64,000 nucleotides of DNA from Rhodobiaceae bacterium UBA7804 (GCA_002480495.1 DLCG01000002.1:7333-71332), one strand, 5' to 3'. Positions 52,816 to 62,717 are shown, counted from the first letter of the stretch. The notes: generated by a model not told the origin, from the letters alone. Numbers and translations are program-made.

Positions 52816-53850
52816 TTAACCCTTTTTCTCTTGCGGCCTTGTTCTTGCCGCCTGCTTCGCGCGGTGTGCGGCGAAGCGGGAGGCGATGGCTTCCGCAATC
52901 TCATCGGTAGCATTTAATGGCTCGTATACCCAGCTTTCAAGCCGACCGGCGAATGGACGCGCCGCGCCTGTGGCGTATATGGCATCGAGAAAGCGGCGGA
53001 ATTTCGCCTCCTTGCGCGACTGGCCGCTGTCGAGCTCGATCACATGCACGGGTTTTCCGGTGAAAGCAGCCTCGCCGACCATGTTGACCGAGTCGCAGGT
53101 GACGATGACGGCATCGGCGAGGCCGAGGAAACCGAAATAGGGGTTGGGGCCGCTTCCGTCCCATATGACAGCCTGTCTGTCCTTCAACGCCTCCTTCAGG
53201 ATTTCGGTCTGCCGTTCGCCCGTGCGGCGCGAGGGCGTGACCATGAGCCCCGCGCCTGCATCGGCAATGGCGGCAAGCTCGCGGGCGATGCCGGCGGCTG
53301 TCTCCTCGGTAAGGCGGTACACGGAATTTGTGCCTCCGATCAGGACCGCAACGCGCGGGCGGGGCAGATGCGTCACCTGCTGTGCGAAGAGTTTTGCCTC
53401 GTCCGCAAGGCGCGCCCGCGTCAAGCGGTGAGGGGAGACGACGGTCGACAGGACGTTCGGCCCTTCCAGCCTGTCATGGGCGGGCGCCCAGACGAAATCG
53501 AAGTTCGAGGGGGCGATGCGCGGGTCCTGAAGGACGACGGTGAAGGTTCGCCAGCCGGATTTGCGGCGGATCATCTGCGCATAGGGGATGGACTGGCGGC
53601 CCGAAGCGATGAGGATGTCGGGCCAGGGAGGTGCAATGTTTCCGTCCGGCTGCGCCGGACCCCATGGCGCCATCCACTTCCAGGGCGGGGAGGGGGAGAC
53701 GCGCTTCATCACCGGCGCGAGGCCAAGCGCCTCCGCGATGCCGCGGCCCTGCGTCTCGAAGCCCGCCATGCCGTTGGTCAGCACCCAGCAGGAGAGCTTC
53801 TCCGGCGAGGGGATGAGGCTTTTGGGCGGTTCCGCCTCGTTTTCGGTCAT
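52816..53850 (-). CDS. ELM1/GtrOC1-family protein
   Basis: A 344-residue protein of the mitochondrial fission ELM1-like family (DUF1022), widespread in alphaproteobacteria. It has the conserved CWVLTNGMAGFETQGRGIAEALGL start, DILIASGRQSIPYAQMIRR, VVLQDPRI, VAVLIGGTNSVYRL, LMVTPSRRTG and ADAVIVTCDSVNMVGEAAFTGKPVHV. The pattern suggests a glycosyltransferase-like (GT-B) fold. Function in bacteria is unknown. It is the first gene before the 2OG oxygenase and is divergent from the AsnC regulator. Confidence 0.9.
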   Translation of the reverse strand: MTENEAEPPKSLIPSPEKLSCWVLTNGMAGFETQGRGIAEALGLAPVMKRVSPSPPWKWMAPWGPAQPDGNIAPPWPDILIASGRQSIPYAQMIRRKSGWRTFTVVLQDPRIAPSNFDFVWAPAHDRLEGPNVLSTVVSPHRLTRARLADEAKLFAQQVTHLPRPRVAVLIGGTNSVYRLTEETAAGIARELAAIADAGAGLMVTPSRRTGERQTEILKEALKDRQAVIWDGSGPNPYFGFLGLADAVIVTCDSVNMVGEAAFTGKPVHVIELDSGQSRKEAKFRRFLDAIYATGAARPFAGRLESWVYEPLNATDEIAEAIASRFAAHRAKQAARTRPQEKKG

Positions 53851-53946
53851 ATTCGTGCGCTATCGGGTAATTTTATTACTGAATCGGGCCAATATTCAGA
53901 GTAAGTAAAGCGCCGCAAACCACAAGTCACCATCCGGGGGAGCCCC

Positions 53947-54435
53947 ATGAAGCGGGCGAAGCTCGACCATATCGATCTGAGGATTCTTGCCGAGCTGCAG
54001 GCGGACGGGCGGATCACCAATGTCGATCTCGCCGCCCGGGTAGGCATCTCCGCGCCGCCCTGCCTGCGCCGTGTGCGGGCGCTCGAGAATGCAGGGCTCA
54101 TCAAGGGCTATCATGCCGATCTCGACGGGCGCGCGCTCGGCTTCGAGGTGACCGTCTTCGCGATGGTTGGCCTGCATAGCCAGGCGGAAGCGGATCTCAA
54201 GGCGTTCGAAGCGGAAGTCGCAACCTGGCCGCTGGTCCGCGAATGCCACATGCTGAACGGCGAAATCGACTTCATCCTCAAATGCGTCGCGCCGGATCTC
54301 TCCACCTTCCAGAGTTTTCTCACCGAGAAGCTAACGCCCGCGCCGAATGTCGCGAGCGTGCGCACCTCGCTCACCATCCGCCGCTCGAAGCACGAGCCGG
54401 GTGTGCCGGTGGAAATGCTGGAAGAGGAGGAATAG
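53947..54435 (+). CDS. Lrp/AsnC-family transcriptional regulator
   Basis: A 162-residue Lrp-type regulator. The N-terminal HTH (LDHIDLRILAELQADGRITNVDLAARVGISAPPCLRRVRALENAGLIKGYHADLDGRALG) is followed by the RAM ligand domain (ECHMLNGEIDFILKCVAPDLSTFQSF). GGGGGAG precedes the ATG. It usually senses an amino acid. It is divergent from the ELM1-like gene and ends seven bases before greA, in convergent orientation. Confidence 0.94.
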   Translation: MKRAKLDHIDLRILAELQADGRITNVDLAARVGISAPPCLRRVRALENAGLIKGYHADLDGRALGFEVTVFAMVGLHSQAEADLKAFEAEVATWPLVRECHMLNGEIDFILKCVAPDLSTFQSFLTEKLTPAPNVASVRTSLTIRRSKHEPGVPVEMLEEEE

Positions 54436-54442
54436 GCGCGGC

Positions 54443-54916
54443 CTATTTGAACCGCACCTTCAGGATCTCGTAGCTCTTGCCGCCACCGGGCGTGACCACT
54501 TCCACGCTGTCGCCGACCGTCTTGCCGATCAGCGCGCGGGCGATGGGCGAGGTGATCGAGACACGGCCCTTCTTCACATCGGCCTCGACTTCGCCGACGA
54601 TCTGGTAGGTCACTTCCTCTTCCGTGTCTTCGTCGACGAGATCCACCGTCGCACCGAACTTTACCGTCTCACCCGAGAGTTTCGATACGTCGATCACGTC
54701 GGCGCGGGAGATCTTGTCTTCAAGTTCCGCCACACGGCTCTCATTGAGGCCCTGCTGCTCTTTCGCAGCGTGGTATTCGGCATTTTCGCTCAGATCGCCA
54801 TGCGCGCGGGCTTCGGCGATCGCCTTGATGATACGCGGCCGCTCCACGGACTTCAGAAACTTGATCTCCTCTTCCAGGGACTTGTAGCCCTCGGAAGTCA
54901 TTGGAATCTTTTCCAT
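54443..54916 (-). CDS. greA: Transcription elongation factor GreA
   Basis: GreA stimulates transcript cleavage by backtracked RNA polymerase. With the start at 54916 (MEKIPMTSEGYKSLEEE) it has 157 residues, the normal length. The N-terminal coiled coil contains GDLSENAEYHAAKEQQ with the tip acidic residues, and the C-terminal FKBP-like domain reads ISITSPIARALIGKTVGDSVEV-like. The open frame extends to 55069 but that part is not conserved. Confidence 0.96.
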   Translation of the reverse strand: MEKIPMTSEGYKSLEEEIKFLKSVERPRIIKAIAEARAHGDLSENAEYHAAKEQQGLNESRVAELEDKISRADVIDVSKLSGETVKFGATVDLVDEDTEEEVTYQIVGEVEADVKKGRVSITSPIARALIGKTVGDSVEVVTPGGGKSYEILKVRFK

Positions 54917-55111
54917 TTCTCTCGACGATCTTTCTTGTTTTCCAGTGCCCGGCATGAACCCGCCGGGCATTCCTTTCGCAACCGATGAAAATCCCGCCGG
55001 GCTCCTTGCGGGGCCGTGACTGGCGGGACGACAAACCCGATTGTGGGTCAGGGCGTCGGCGCGCGTCAAATGCGATTTCCGCGGCCAGTCCCGCGCCGCG
55101 GGAAAATTTCC

Positions 55112-58100
55112 TCAGGCGTAGGACTGGAGCGAGGTTACTTCAAGCTGACCCCGGCGAATGGCGTCGATGCCTTCCACGGCGGCGCGGGCGCCCGCGACGG
55201 TCGTATAGTAGGGTACCTTCATCATGAGCGCGGCGCGGCGCAGCGACATCGAATCGGCAAGCGCCTGGGCGCCTTCCGTCGTGTTGAAGACGAGCGCGAT
55301 CTCGCCGTTCTTGATCGCATCCACGATATGCGGGCGGCCTTCCAGCACCTTGTTGATGGTGCCGACCTCGATGCCCTGTTCGGCGAGGAAACGCTGCGTG
55401 CCGCCGGTCGCGACGAGCTTGAAGCCCATGTCGAGGAGCTTCTTCGCGGGCGCGACGATCTTAGCCTTGTCGCTGTCCTTGACAGAAACGAAGACCGTGC
55501 CGGTCGTGGGCACCTTGGTGCCGCCGCCGAGCTGGCTCTTCGCGAAGGCGACGGCGAAGCTCGTGTCGAGGCCCATCACCTCGCCTGTCGAACGCATTTC
55601 CGGGCCGAGCACCGTGTCGACGCCGGGGAAGCGCGCGAAGGGGAAGACGGCTTCCTTCACGGCGATGCGGCCATGCGCATCGGGCTTCAGGTCGAATTCG
55701 GGAAGCTTCGCGCCTGCCATGACCTTTGCCGCGATCTTCGCGACCGGCTCGCCGATCACCTTTGCGACGAAAGGCACGGTACGCGAGGCGCGCGGATTTA
55801 CTTCGAGCACGTAGATCGTGCCGTCCTGGATCGCGTATTGCACATTCATCAGGCCGACGACATTGAGGCCGAGCGCCATGGCGCGGGTCTGCTCTTCGAT
55901 TTCGTCGATGATCTCGCGCTTCAGCGAATAGGGTGGGAGCGAACAGGCGCTGTCGCCCGAATGAACGCCCGCCTCCTCGATATGCTCCATGATGCCGCAG
56001 ATCACGACATCCTTGCCGTCGCAGAGCGCGTCGACGTCCACTTCGATCGCGTCGCGGAGATAGCCGTCGATAAGCACCGGGCTCTTGCCCGAAACGATCA
56101 CCGCTTCGTTGATGTAGCGTTCGAGATGCGCCGTATCGCGCACGATTTCCATGCCGCGTCCGCCCAGCACATAGGAGGGGCGGATGACGACCGGGTAGCC
56201 GATTTCCTCGGCGATGCGCTTTGCTTCTTCGGCAGAGCGGGCGATGCCGTTCGGCGGCTGTTTCAGGCCGAGCTTGTCGATCAGCGCCTTGAAGCGGTCG
56301 CGGTCCTCGGCGAGGTCGATGGCGTCCGGCGATGTCCCGAGGATCGGCACTTCGGCGCGTTCGAGATCGTTGGCGAGCTTCAGAGGCGTCTGACCGCCGA
56401 ACTGCACGATGACGCCCGCGAGCGTTCCCTTCGAGCGTTCGAGATCGATCAGTTCCAGCACGTCTTCGGCGGTGAGCGGTTCGAAATAGAGACGGTCCGA
56501 GGTGTCGTAGTCGGTCGAGACCGTTTCCGGATTGCAGTTCACCATGATGCTTTCGATGCCGACCTCTTCGAGCGCGAAGGCGGCATGGCAGCAGCAATAG
56601 TCGAACTCGATACCCTGGCCGATGCGGTTCGGACCGCCGCCAAGGATGATCGCCTTGTTGCGGTCGGAGGGTTCTGCCTCGCAATCGGCGTGGCCGTCGA
56701 AATCCGTCTCGTAAGTCGAGTACATGTAGGGCGTGCGGCTCTCGAACTCCGCGGCGCAGGTATCGATCCGCTTGTAGACGGGGCGAACGCCCATCTCGCG
56801 GCGTGCCTTGCGCACGGCTTCTTCCTCGGAACCTGCGAGTTCGGCGAGGCGCGCATCGGAAAAGCCCATCGCCTTCAGGCGGCGCATCTCGGCCTTCGTC
56901 TGCGGCAGGCCGTTCCTGCGGACGTCCTCTTCCGCATCGACGATCCCCTGCAATTGCTCGAGGAACCACGGGTCGTAGGAGCAGGAGGCGCGCACCTGGT
57001 CATGGCTCATGCCGTGGCGAAGCGCCTGCGCGATTACCAGCAGGCGGTCCGGTGTCGGACGGCCGAGCGCCGCGCGGATCGCGTTCTTGTCGTCGCCTTC
57101 GCCCATGCCGGGCACGGTGACTTCGTTGAGGCCGGTGAGGCCCGTTTCCATCGAGCGAAGCGCCTTCTGCAGGCTCTCCTGGAAGGTGCGGCCGATGGCC
57201 ATGGCTTCGCCGACGGATTTCATCGCCGTGCCGAGGAGTTTCTCGGCGCCCGCGAATTTCTCGAAGGCGAAGCGCGGGATCTTCGTCACGACATAGTCGA
57301 TGGTCGGCTCGAAGCTCGCGGGCGTGACCTTGGTAATGTCGTTCTGGAGCTCGTCCAGCGTGTAGCCGACGGCGAGCTTCGCGGCGACCTTCGCAATCGG
57401 GAAACCCGTCGCCTTGGAGGCAAGCGCGGAAGAGCGCGAGACGCGCGGGTTCATCTCGATGACGACGAGGCGGCCGTCCTTCGGGTTCACCGCAAACTGC
57501 ACGTTGGAGCCGCCGGTCTCGACGCCGATTTCGCGGAGAACGGCGAGCGATGCATTACGCATCACCTGATATTCCTTGTCGGTGAGCGTCAGCGCGGGCG
57601 CGACGGTGATCGAGTCGCCGGTGTGAACGCCCATCGGGTCCACATTCTCGATGGAGCAGATGATGATGCAGTTGTCCGCCTTGTCGCGGACGACTTCCAT
57701 CTCGTATTCCTTCCAGCCGAGCACGCTTTCCTCGACAAGCACCTGGTTCACGGGGCTCGCATCGAGGCCGCTTTCGACGATGTCGGCGAATTCCTGTTTG
57801 TTGTAGGCGATGCCGCCGCCCGTGCCGCCAAGCGTGAAGGAGGGGCGGATGATGGCGGGCAGGCCTACCATCTCGAGTGCGTCCATCGCCTCTTCCATGT
57901 TGTGGACGAGCTTGGAGCGCGGGCTTTCGAGGCCGATGCGGTCCATCGCGTCGCGGAAGAGCTGGCGGTCTTCCGCCATCTCGATCGCCTCGCGCTTCGC
58001 GCCGATCATCTCGACGCCGAATTTCTCCAGCACGCCCATATCGGCGAGCGCCAGCGCGGTGTTGAGCGCGGTCTGGCCGCCCATGGTCGGCAGCAGCGCG

Positions 58101-58351
58101 TCGGGCCGCTCCTTCTCGATGATCTTCGCGACGATCTCGGGCGTGATCGGCTCGATATAGGTCGCGTCCGCGAGCTCGGGGTCCGTCATGATCGTGGCGG
58201 GGTTCGAGTTCACGAGGATGATGCGGTAGCCCTCATCCCTTAGCGCCTTGCAGGCCTGCGTGCCGGAGTAGTCGAACTCGCAGGCCTGTCCGATGATGAT
58301 CGGCCCGGCGCCGATGATCATGATGCTCTTTATGTCTGTACGTTTGGGCAT
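55112..58351 (-). CDS. carB: Carbamoyl-phosphate synthase large subunit
   Basis: A 1079-residue enzyme making carbamoyl phosphate for arginine and pyrimidine synthesis. Two ATP-grasp halves are visible. The first starts PKRTDIKSIMIIGAGPIIIGQACEFDYSGTQ and the second near residue 560 with NRIGQGIEFDYCCCHAAFALEEVGIES. Each carries PSYVLGGRGMEIV-like or PSFTLGGTGGGIAYN loops. The C-terminal allosteric MGS-like domain follows (KLLDMGFKLVATGGTQRFLAEQGIEV). The gene begins three bases after the carA stop, so the two are an operon. Confidence 0.97.
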   Translation of the reverse strand: MPKRTDIKSIMIIGAGPIIIGQACEFDYSGTQACKALRDEGYRIILVNSNPATIMTDPELADATYIEPITPEIVAKIIEKERPDALLPTMGGQTALNTALALADMGVLEKFGVEMIGAKREAIEMAEDRQLFRDAMDRIGLESPRSKLVHNMEEAMDALEMVGLPAIIRPSFTLGGTGGGIAYNKQEFADIVESGLDASPVNQVLVEESVLGWKEYEMEVVRDKADNCIIICSIENVDPMGVHTGDSITVAPALTLTDKEYQVMRNASLAVLREIGVETGGSNVQFAVNPKDGRLVVIEMNPRVSRSSALASKATGFPIAKVAAKLAVGYTLDELQNDITKVTPASFEPTIDYVVTKIPRFAFEKFAGAEKLLGTAMKSVGEAMAIGRTFQESLQKALRSMETGLTGLNEVTVPGMGEGDDKNAIRAALGRPTPDRLLVIAQALRHGMSHDQVRASCSYDPWFLEQLQGIVDAEEDVRRNGLPQTKAEMRRLKAMGFSDARLAELAGSEEEAVRKARREMGVRPVYKRIDTCAAEFESRTPYMYSTYETDFDGHADCEAEPSDRNKAIILGGGPNRIGQGIEFDYCCCHAAFALEEVGIESIMVNCNPETVSTDYDTSDRLYFEPLTAEDVLELIDLERSKGTLAGVIVQFGGQTPLKLANDLERAEVPILGTSPDAIDLAEDRDRFKALIDKLGLKQPPNGIARSAEEAKRIAEEIGYPVVIRPSYVLGGRGMEIVRDTAHLERYINEAVIVSGKSPVLIDGYLRDAIEVDVDALCDGKDVVICGIMEHIEEAGVHSGDSACSLPPYSLKREIIDEIEEQTRAMALGLNVVGLMNVQYAIQDGTIYVLEVNPRASRTVPFVAKVIGEPVAKIAAKVMAGAKLPEFDLKPDAHGRIAVKEAVFPFARFPGVDTVLGPEMRSTGEVMGLDTSFAVAFAKSQLGGGTKVPTTGTVFVSVKDSDKAKIVAPAKKLLDMGFKLVATGGTQRFLAEQGIEVGTINKVLEGRPHIVDAIKNGEIALVFNTTEGAQALADSMSLRRAALMMKVPYYTTVAGARAAVEGIDAIRRGQLEVTSLQSYA

Positions 58352-58354
58352 GAC

Positions 58355-59575
58355 TTAACCGCGTGCCTCCTCGATCAGCTTCAGGAAGCGCTCGAAGAGG
58401 TAATGTGAATCCTGCGGGCCCGGAGAGGCCTCGGGGTGATACTGGACGGAGAAGACGGGACGGTCCTTGAGGCGGATGCCGCAATTCGACCCGTCGAAGA
58501 GAGAGACATGCGTCTCTTCGAGATCGGGCCCAAGGCTTTCGCGCGAGACGGCGAAGCCGTGGTTCATCGAGGTGATCTCGACCTTGCCGGTCGTGTGGTC
58601 CTTCACGGGATGGTTCGCGCCGTGATGGCCCTGATGCATCTTTTCGGTCGTTGCGCCGAGCGCGAGGGCGAGCATCTGGTGCCCCAGGCAAATGCCGAAG
58701 ACGGGCTTGCCGCTGTCGACGAGCTTCCTGATTTCCGGCACGGCATATTTGCCGGTCGCGGCGGGGTCGCCCGGGCCGTTCGACAGGAAGATGCCGTCCG
58801 GGTTCATGGCGAGGATGTCTTCCGCCTTCGTTTCGGCGGGAACGACCGTGACTTCGCAGCCGGCACTGGTCAGGCAGCGCAGGATGTTGCGCTTGATGCC
58901 GTAGTCGATGGCGACGACGCGGTGTTTCAGCTCATGGCCCGGCTCGTAGCCGCAGCCCCATTTCCAGCGCGCCTCGTTCCAGGTGTAGCTCTGGCCGCAG
59001 GTCACGTCCTTCACAAGGTCGAGGCCTACCATGCCCGGCCAGCCGCGCGCCTTTTCGAGAAGGGCGGGGATGTCGAAATTGCCGGAAGGGTCATGCGCGA
59101 TGAGCCCGTCCACATAGCCCTTTTCGCGGATGCGGCGCGTCAGCGCGCGCGTGTCGATGCCGGAAAGGCCGATGATGCCGCGCGCCTTCAGCCACTGGTC
59201 TAGATGCTGGGCGGCGCGATAATTCGAGGGATTGGTGATATCGGCGCGGATGACCATGCCGCGCACGCCGGAGGTCGAGGCGAGGTTCGAGGTTTCGATG
59301 TCCTCGTCATTCGCACCCACATTGCCGATATGGGGGAAAGTGAAGGTGATGATCTGCCCGGCATAGGAGGGGTCGGTCAGGATTTCCTGATAGCCCGTGA
59401 TCGCCGTGTTGAAGCAGACCTCGCCCACCGCATCGCCCACCGCGCCGACGCCTAGTCCCGGAAGCACCGTGCCATCCTTAAGGACAAGGAGGGCGGTCGG
59501 CTTCTCGTTGGCAGTCATGGGCGTGGCTCTCGTTTGCGGGCTCGGGCTGGCAGTATCGGACGAAGATGCGCTCAT
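58355..59575 (-). CDS. carA: Carbamoyl-phosphate synthase small subunit (glutaminase)
   Basis: A 406-residue class I amidotransferase subunit supplying ammonia to CarB. It has the N-terminal CarA domain (VFNTAITGYQEILTDPSYAGQIITFTFPHIGN-like) and the glutaminase triad with nucleophile Cys in KPVFGICLGHQMLALALG and His/Glu in VQYHPEASPGPQDS. ATG 59575 is preceded by GGGGAGGAG; ATG 59518, 19 codons on, is an alternative that would remove a low-complexity N-terminus. It is divergent from the yqeY gene. Confidence 0.96.
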   Translation of the reverse strand: MSASSSDTASPSPQTRATPMTANEKPTALLVLKDGTVLPGLGVGAVGDAVGEVCFNTAITGYQEILTDPSYAGQIITFTFPHIGNVGANDEDIETSNLASTSGVRGMVIRADITNPSNYRAAQHLDQWLKARGIIGLSGIDTRALTRRIREKGYVDGLIAHDPSGNFDIPALLEKARGWPGMVGLDLVKDVTCGQSYTWNEARWKWGCGYEPGHELKHRVVAIDYGIKRNILRCLTSAGCEVTVVPAETKAEDILAMNPDGIFLSNGPGDPAATGKYAVPEIRKLVDSGKPVFGICLGHQMLALALGATTEKMHQGHHGANHPVKDHTTGKVEITSMNHGFAVSRESLGPDLEETHVSLFDGSNCGIRLKDRPVFSVQYHPEASPGPQDSHYLFERFLKLIEEARG

Positions 59576-59940
59576 GCCGACTCCTCCCCGGAACCTTGCG
59601 TGACCTTGGACACGCGCCGTTCCGTGGCGGCTTTCGTCGACACCTTCATCGAGGCAACTCCAGGGGAGGAACTTGTCTGCAGGAAGCAGGCGCGAAGCTT
59701 TCGGCGCTTCCGCCCGGACAGACTCGGTTTCCCGTTGAATTTGGCGGACACTAAGGGATCGCCCGATTTCCGTCAAGCATCGGCTTTTTCTGAAATATTG
59801 AGCGATTTCAATGGGTTGACTGATGCGGCGCGAGAGGTTGCCGGATTGCGCCCCGGGTGTCTTTGGTTTAGCGTGTGCGCCGATTTCCGGGGGCGCGTGA
59901 GTGAGATGCTGCAGCGCTCCCTTTTCATTGGAGGACGGCC

Positions 59941-60405
59941 ATGAGCCAAAGCCTGCGCGATCTGATCAAGCAAGGGCTCACCGAAGCCACCAAGGCGCAA
60001 GACAAGCGCCGGATGGCAACGCTCCGCCTCATCCAGGCGGCGCTCAAGGACCGCGACATCGCCGGCCGCACGGACGGGCGGGACGCGGGTGTGAGCGATG
60101 CCGAAATCCTCGAAGTGCTTTCCAAGATGGTGAAGCAGCGCCGCGAATCCGTTGGCATCTATGAGTCCGCGGGCCGGATGGAGCTTGCCCAGCAGGAAAA
60201 CGAAGAGATCAAGATCATCGAGAGCTTCATGCCGAAGCAGCTCTCGGATGAGGAGACGGCGGCAGCCGTCGAAGCCGTGATCGCGGAAACCGGCGCGGCC
60301 AGCATCAAGGACATGGGCCGCGTCATGGGCGAGCTCAAGAAGCGCCATTCCGGCCAGATGGACTTCGCCAAGGCGGGCGCCATCGTGAAAGAGAAGCTGG
60401 CTTAA
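59941..60405 (+). CDS. GatB/YqeY domain-containing protein
   Basis: A 154-residue YqeY-family protein: SLRDLIKQGLTEATKAQDKRRMATLRLIQAALKDRDIA, DAEILEVLSKMVKQRRESV, ENEEIKIIESFMPKQLS and IKDMGRVMGELKKRHSGQMDFAKAGAIVKEKL. The domain is related to the tail domain of GatB, which binds tRNA; the precise role of the free-standing protein is unknown. It commonly lies before dnaG and rpoD, as here. GGAGG precedes the ATG. Confidence 0.95.
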   Translation: MSQSLRDLIKQGLTEATKAQDKRRMATLRLIQAALKDRDIAGRTDGRDAGVSDAEILEVLSKMVKQRRESVGIYESAGRMELAQQENEEIKIIESFMPKQLSDEETAAAVEAVIAETGAASIKDMGRVMGELKKRHSGQMDFAKAGAIVKEKLA

Positions 60406-60476
60406 GCCGACTCGCTTCGTTTGAGGGCGGGTGGCAGAATGACCGCCCTTGAGCGCATCCGGAGCGGCTTTCCCCC

Positions 60477-62402
60477 ATGTCCTTCCCCAAAGGCTTTCTC
60501 GACGAATTGAAGGGGCGCATCCGCGTCTCGGAGGTCGTCGGCCGCAAGGTGAAGCTGACGCGGCGCGGGCGCGAATTCGTCGGTCTTTCGCCCTTTTCGA
60601 ACGAAAAGAGCCCGAGCTTCACGGTGAATGACGACAAGCAGTTCTATCACTGCTTCTCCTCCGGCGAGCATGGCGACGTCATCAAGTTTCTCGAGAAGAC
60701 GGAGAACCTCTCCTTCATCGAGGCGGTGGAGCGGCTTGCCGCCGAAGCGGGTATGGAAATGCCCGAGCGCGATGCGCATGCGGCGCAGCGCGACAAGGAA
60801 GCGGCGACGCTCATCGACGTCATGGAGATGGCGGCGCAGTTCTTCCGCCAGAAGCTGCAAGAAGGCGTGGGCGCGGAAGCGCGCGTCTATCTCGAGCGGC
60901 GCGGCATGCGCGGCAAGACCATCGACGATTTCGGCATCGGCTATGCGCCGGGAGACGACCGCGGCGACCGCACCTCGCTTTTGAAATATCTCAAGTCGAA
61001 GAACGTCACCCTCGACCAGATGGCGGAGGCGGGTCTCGTCATTGCCGGGCCGGACATCGCCGAGCCCTATGACCGCTTCCGCAATCGCGTGATGTTTCCG
61101 ATCGCGGACGCGCGCGGGCGCGTTATCGCCTTCGGGGGCCGTGCGCTCTCGGCAGATGCCAAGGCGAAATATCTGAACTCGCCGGAGACGCCGCTCTTTC
61201 ACAAGGGCCGCGTGCTCTACAATCTGGCCCGCGCGCGAAAGCCCGCCCACGACGAGGGCACGGTCATCGCCGTCGAAGGCTATATGGACGTCGTCGGTCT
61301 CGCTCAGGGCGGCATATATAATGCCGTGGCGCCGCTCGGCACCGCGCTCACCGAAGACCAGATCCAGCTTCTGTGGCGCATGGCGCCGGAGCCCATTCTC
61401 TGCTTCGACGGCGACAAGGCGGGGCTCCGCGCCGCCTATCGTGCGGTGGAGCGCGTGCTGCCCTTGCTGAAGCCCGGCCATTCGCTGCGCTTCGCATTGC
61501 TGCCCGAAGGTAAAGACCCCGACGATCTCGTGCGTGAAGAGGGCGGAGACGCGATGCGCGAGGTGCTGGCGAAGGCGCGGCCGCTTTCGGAAATGCTCTG
61601 GGAGAAGGAGACCTCGACCGGGCAATGGGACACGCCGGAACGGCGGGCAAAGCTCGAAGCCGACCTCGAGGCGGCTGTCGCCGCCATCGGCGATCCGAAA
61701 GTCCGCGCCCATTATGCGGAAGCGCTTCGCGAGCGCGTCTCGAAATTCTTCGGCGGCGGCAGGCAGGCCGCATCGCAAGGCGGCTATGGGCGGGGCAGGT
61801 TCCAGCAGCGTGGCTTCCGGACCGACCGGTTCGGCGGCGGCCGATCCTTCAAGGGCCGTGGCGGCTTTCCCCGCGGCGATTCCTATATGCCGCCGGTGAC
61901 GCCGGAACTGCGCCGTTCTGCGCTGGCCAGCGGGGCAACGGGCGAGCAGGGAAGGGAGGGGCTTTTGCTTCTCACCCTGCTTAACCACCCGGAACTGCTT
62001 GAGAATTACGCAGAGGATATCTCGCGAATCGCGCTCCGGACCCCGGCGCTTGACAGATTACGCAATGAAATCATAGATATAGCCGCCCTCCATGCGCCTC
62101 TTGAAAGGGAAGCGCTCAAGGGCCACTTGCTGAGCAGGGATTTGGCGGAAATCGCCCGGCGTCTGGAGGCCGGATCGGCCTTCAGGAGCGATCCTTTTGC
62201 CTGGCCCGATGCGTCGCCGGAAGAGGCCGAAGCCGGTTTCCTGCATACGCTGGCAAGGCACAGGCGGGCGATCATGCTGGAAGCGGAACTGAAAGCCGCC
62301 GAACGCGCGCTCGCCGAAGAGATGACGGAAGAGAACTATGCCCGCTTCCGGGCCATCCAGGAGCAGCTTGAGCGCTCGGATGTCGCGGACGGGCTGGGTT
62401 AG
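60477..62402 (+). CDS. dnaG: DNA primase
   Basis: DnaG makes RNA primers for replication. The 641-residue protein has an N-terminal zinc-finger-like region with three of four usual ligands replaced (SPFS at residues 38-41 for CPFH, and HCFSS at 58-62 for HCFGC). The catalytic core has FGGRALSADAKAKYLNSPETPLFHKGRVLYNL, the TOPRIM motif VIAVEGYMDVVGLAQGG and CFDGDKAGLRAAYRA. A Gly/Arg/Phe-rich linker (about 420-465) precedes the helicase-interaction domain. The zinc-ligand loss is typical of alphaproteobacterial primases. It lies between yqeY and rpoD. Confidence 0.97.
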   Translation: MSFPKGFLDELKGRIRVSEVVGRKVKLTRRGREFVGLSPFSNEKSPSFTVNDDKQFYHCFSSGEHGDVIKFLEKTENLSFIEAVERLAAEAGMEMPERDAHAAQRDKEAATLIDVMEMAAQFFRQKLQEGVGAEARVYLERRGMRGKTIDDFGIGYAPGDDRGDRTSLLKYLKSKNVTLDQMAEAGLVIAGPDIAEPYDRFRNRVMFPIADARGRVIAFGGRALSADAKAKYLNSPETPLFHKGRVLYNLARARKPAHDEGTVIAVEGYMDVVGLAQGGIYNAVAPLGTALTEDQIQLLWRMAPEPILCFDGDKAGLRAAYRAVERVLPLLKPGHSLRFALLPEGKDPDDLVREEGGDAMREVLAKARPLSEMLWEKETSTGQWDTPERRAKLEADLEAAVAAIGDPKVRAHYAEALRERVSKFFGGGRQAASQGGYGRGRFQQRGFRTDRFGGGRSFKGRGGFPRGDSYMPPVTPELRRSALASGATGEQGREGLLLLTLLNHPELLENYAEDISRIALRTPALDRLRNEIIDIAALHAPLEREALKGHLLSRDLAEIARRLEAGSAFRSDPFAWPDASPEEAEAGFLHTLARHRRAIMLEAELKAAERALAEEMTEENYARFRAIQEQLERSDVADGLG

Positions 62403-62717
62403 GATAACGGTTCGGATTTCCGGACCGGAATCGAACGGGGATCGGTCAACCAGCGGGAATTGAGGGCAGCTTATCTCCGGATCGGTCGCGGCGGAAGCCG
62501 GGGCAGGGGACGGCCGGAGCATCCAGGCGGAAAAGGATGGACGAGAAAGGCGGGCAGCCCGAAAGCGGCGCATCCGTCCTCCGTCCTTTATACGTTTGGA
62601 AAACGGCCGCTCTGGTTCTCAAGGCTGCGTGACCTATCTGTTTTTGGTATCGGGCCCTTCGGCTTGGCTCCCTTGTCGAGCGCCGGCGGGTTTCGTGGAT
62701 TGGCGGAGAAAGTGTGA
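62403..62717 (+). other. Intergenic region between dnaG and rpoD
   Basis: About 315 bases. A hairpin-forming stretch (CGGTTCGGATTTCCGGACCG at 62407-62426) follows the dnaG stop but no U-tract is present. A short plus-strand frame at 62460-62717 is unconvincing. It probably contains an rpoD promoter and the leader with GGAG about 11 bases before the start. Confidence 0.5.

Noticed and set aside
55016..58243. 1075-codon plus-strand frame opposite carB
   Set aside because: Shadow of carB: composition is typical of antisense frames and no ribosome-binding site or domain is present.
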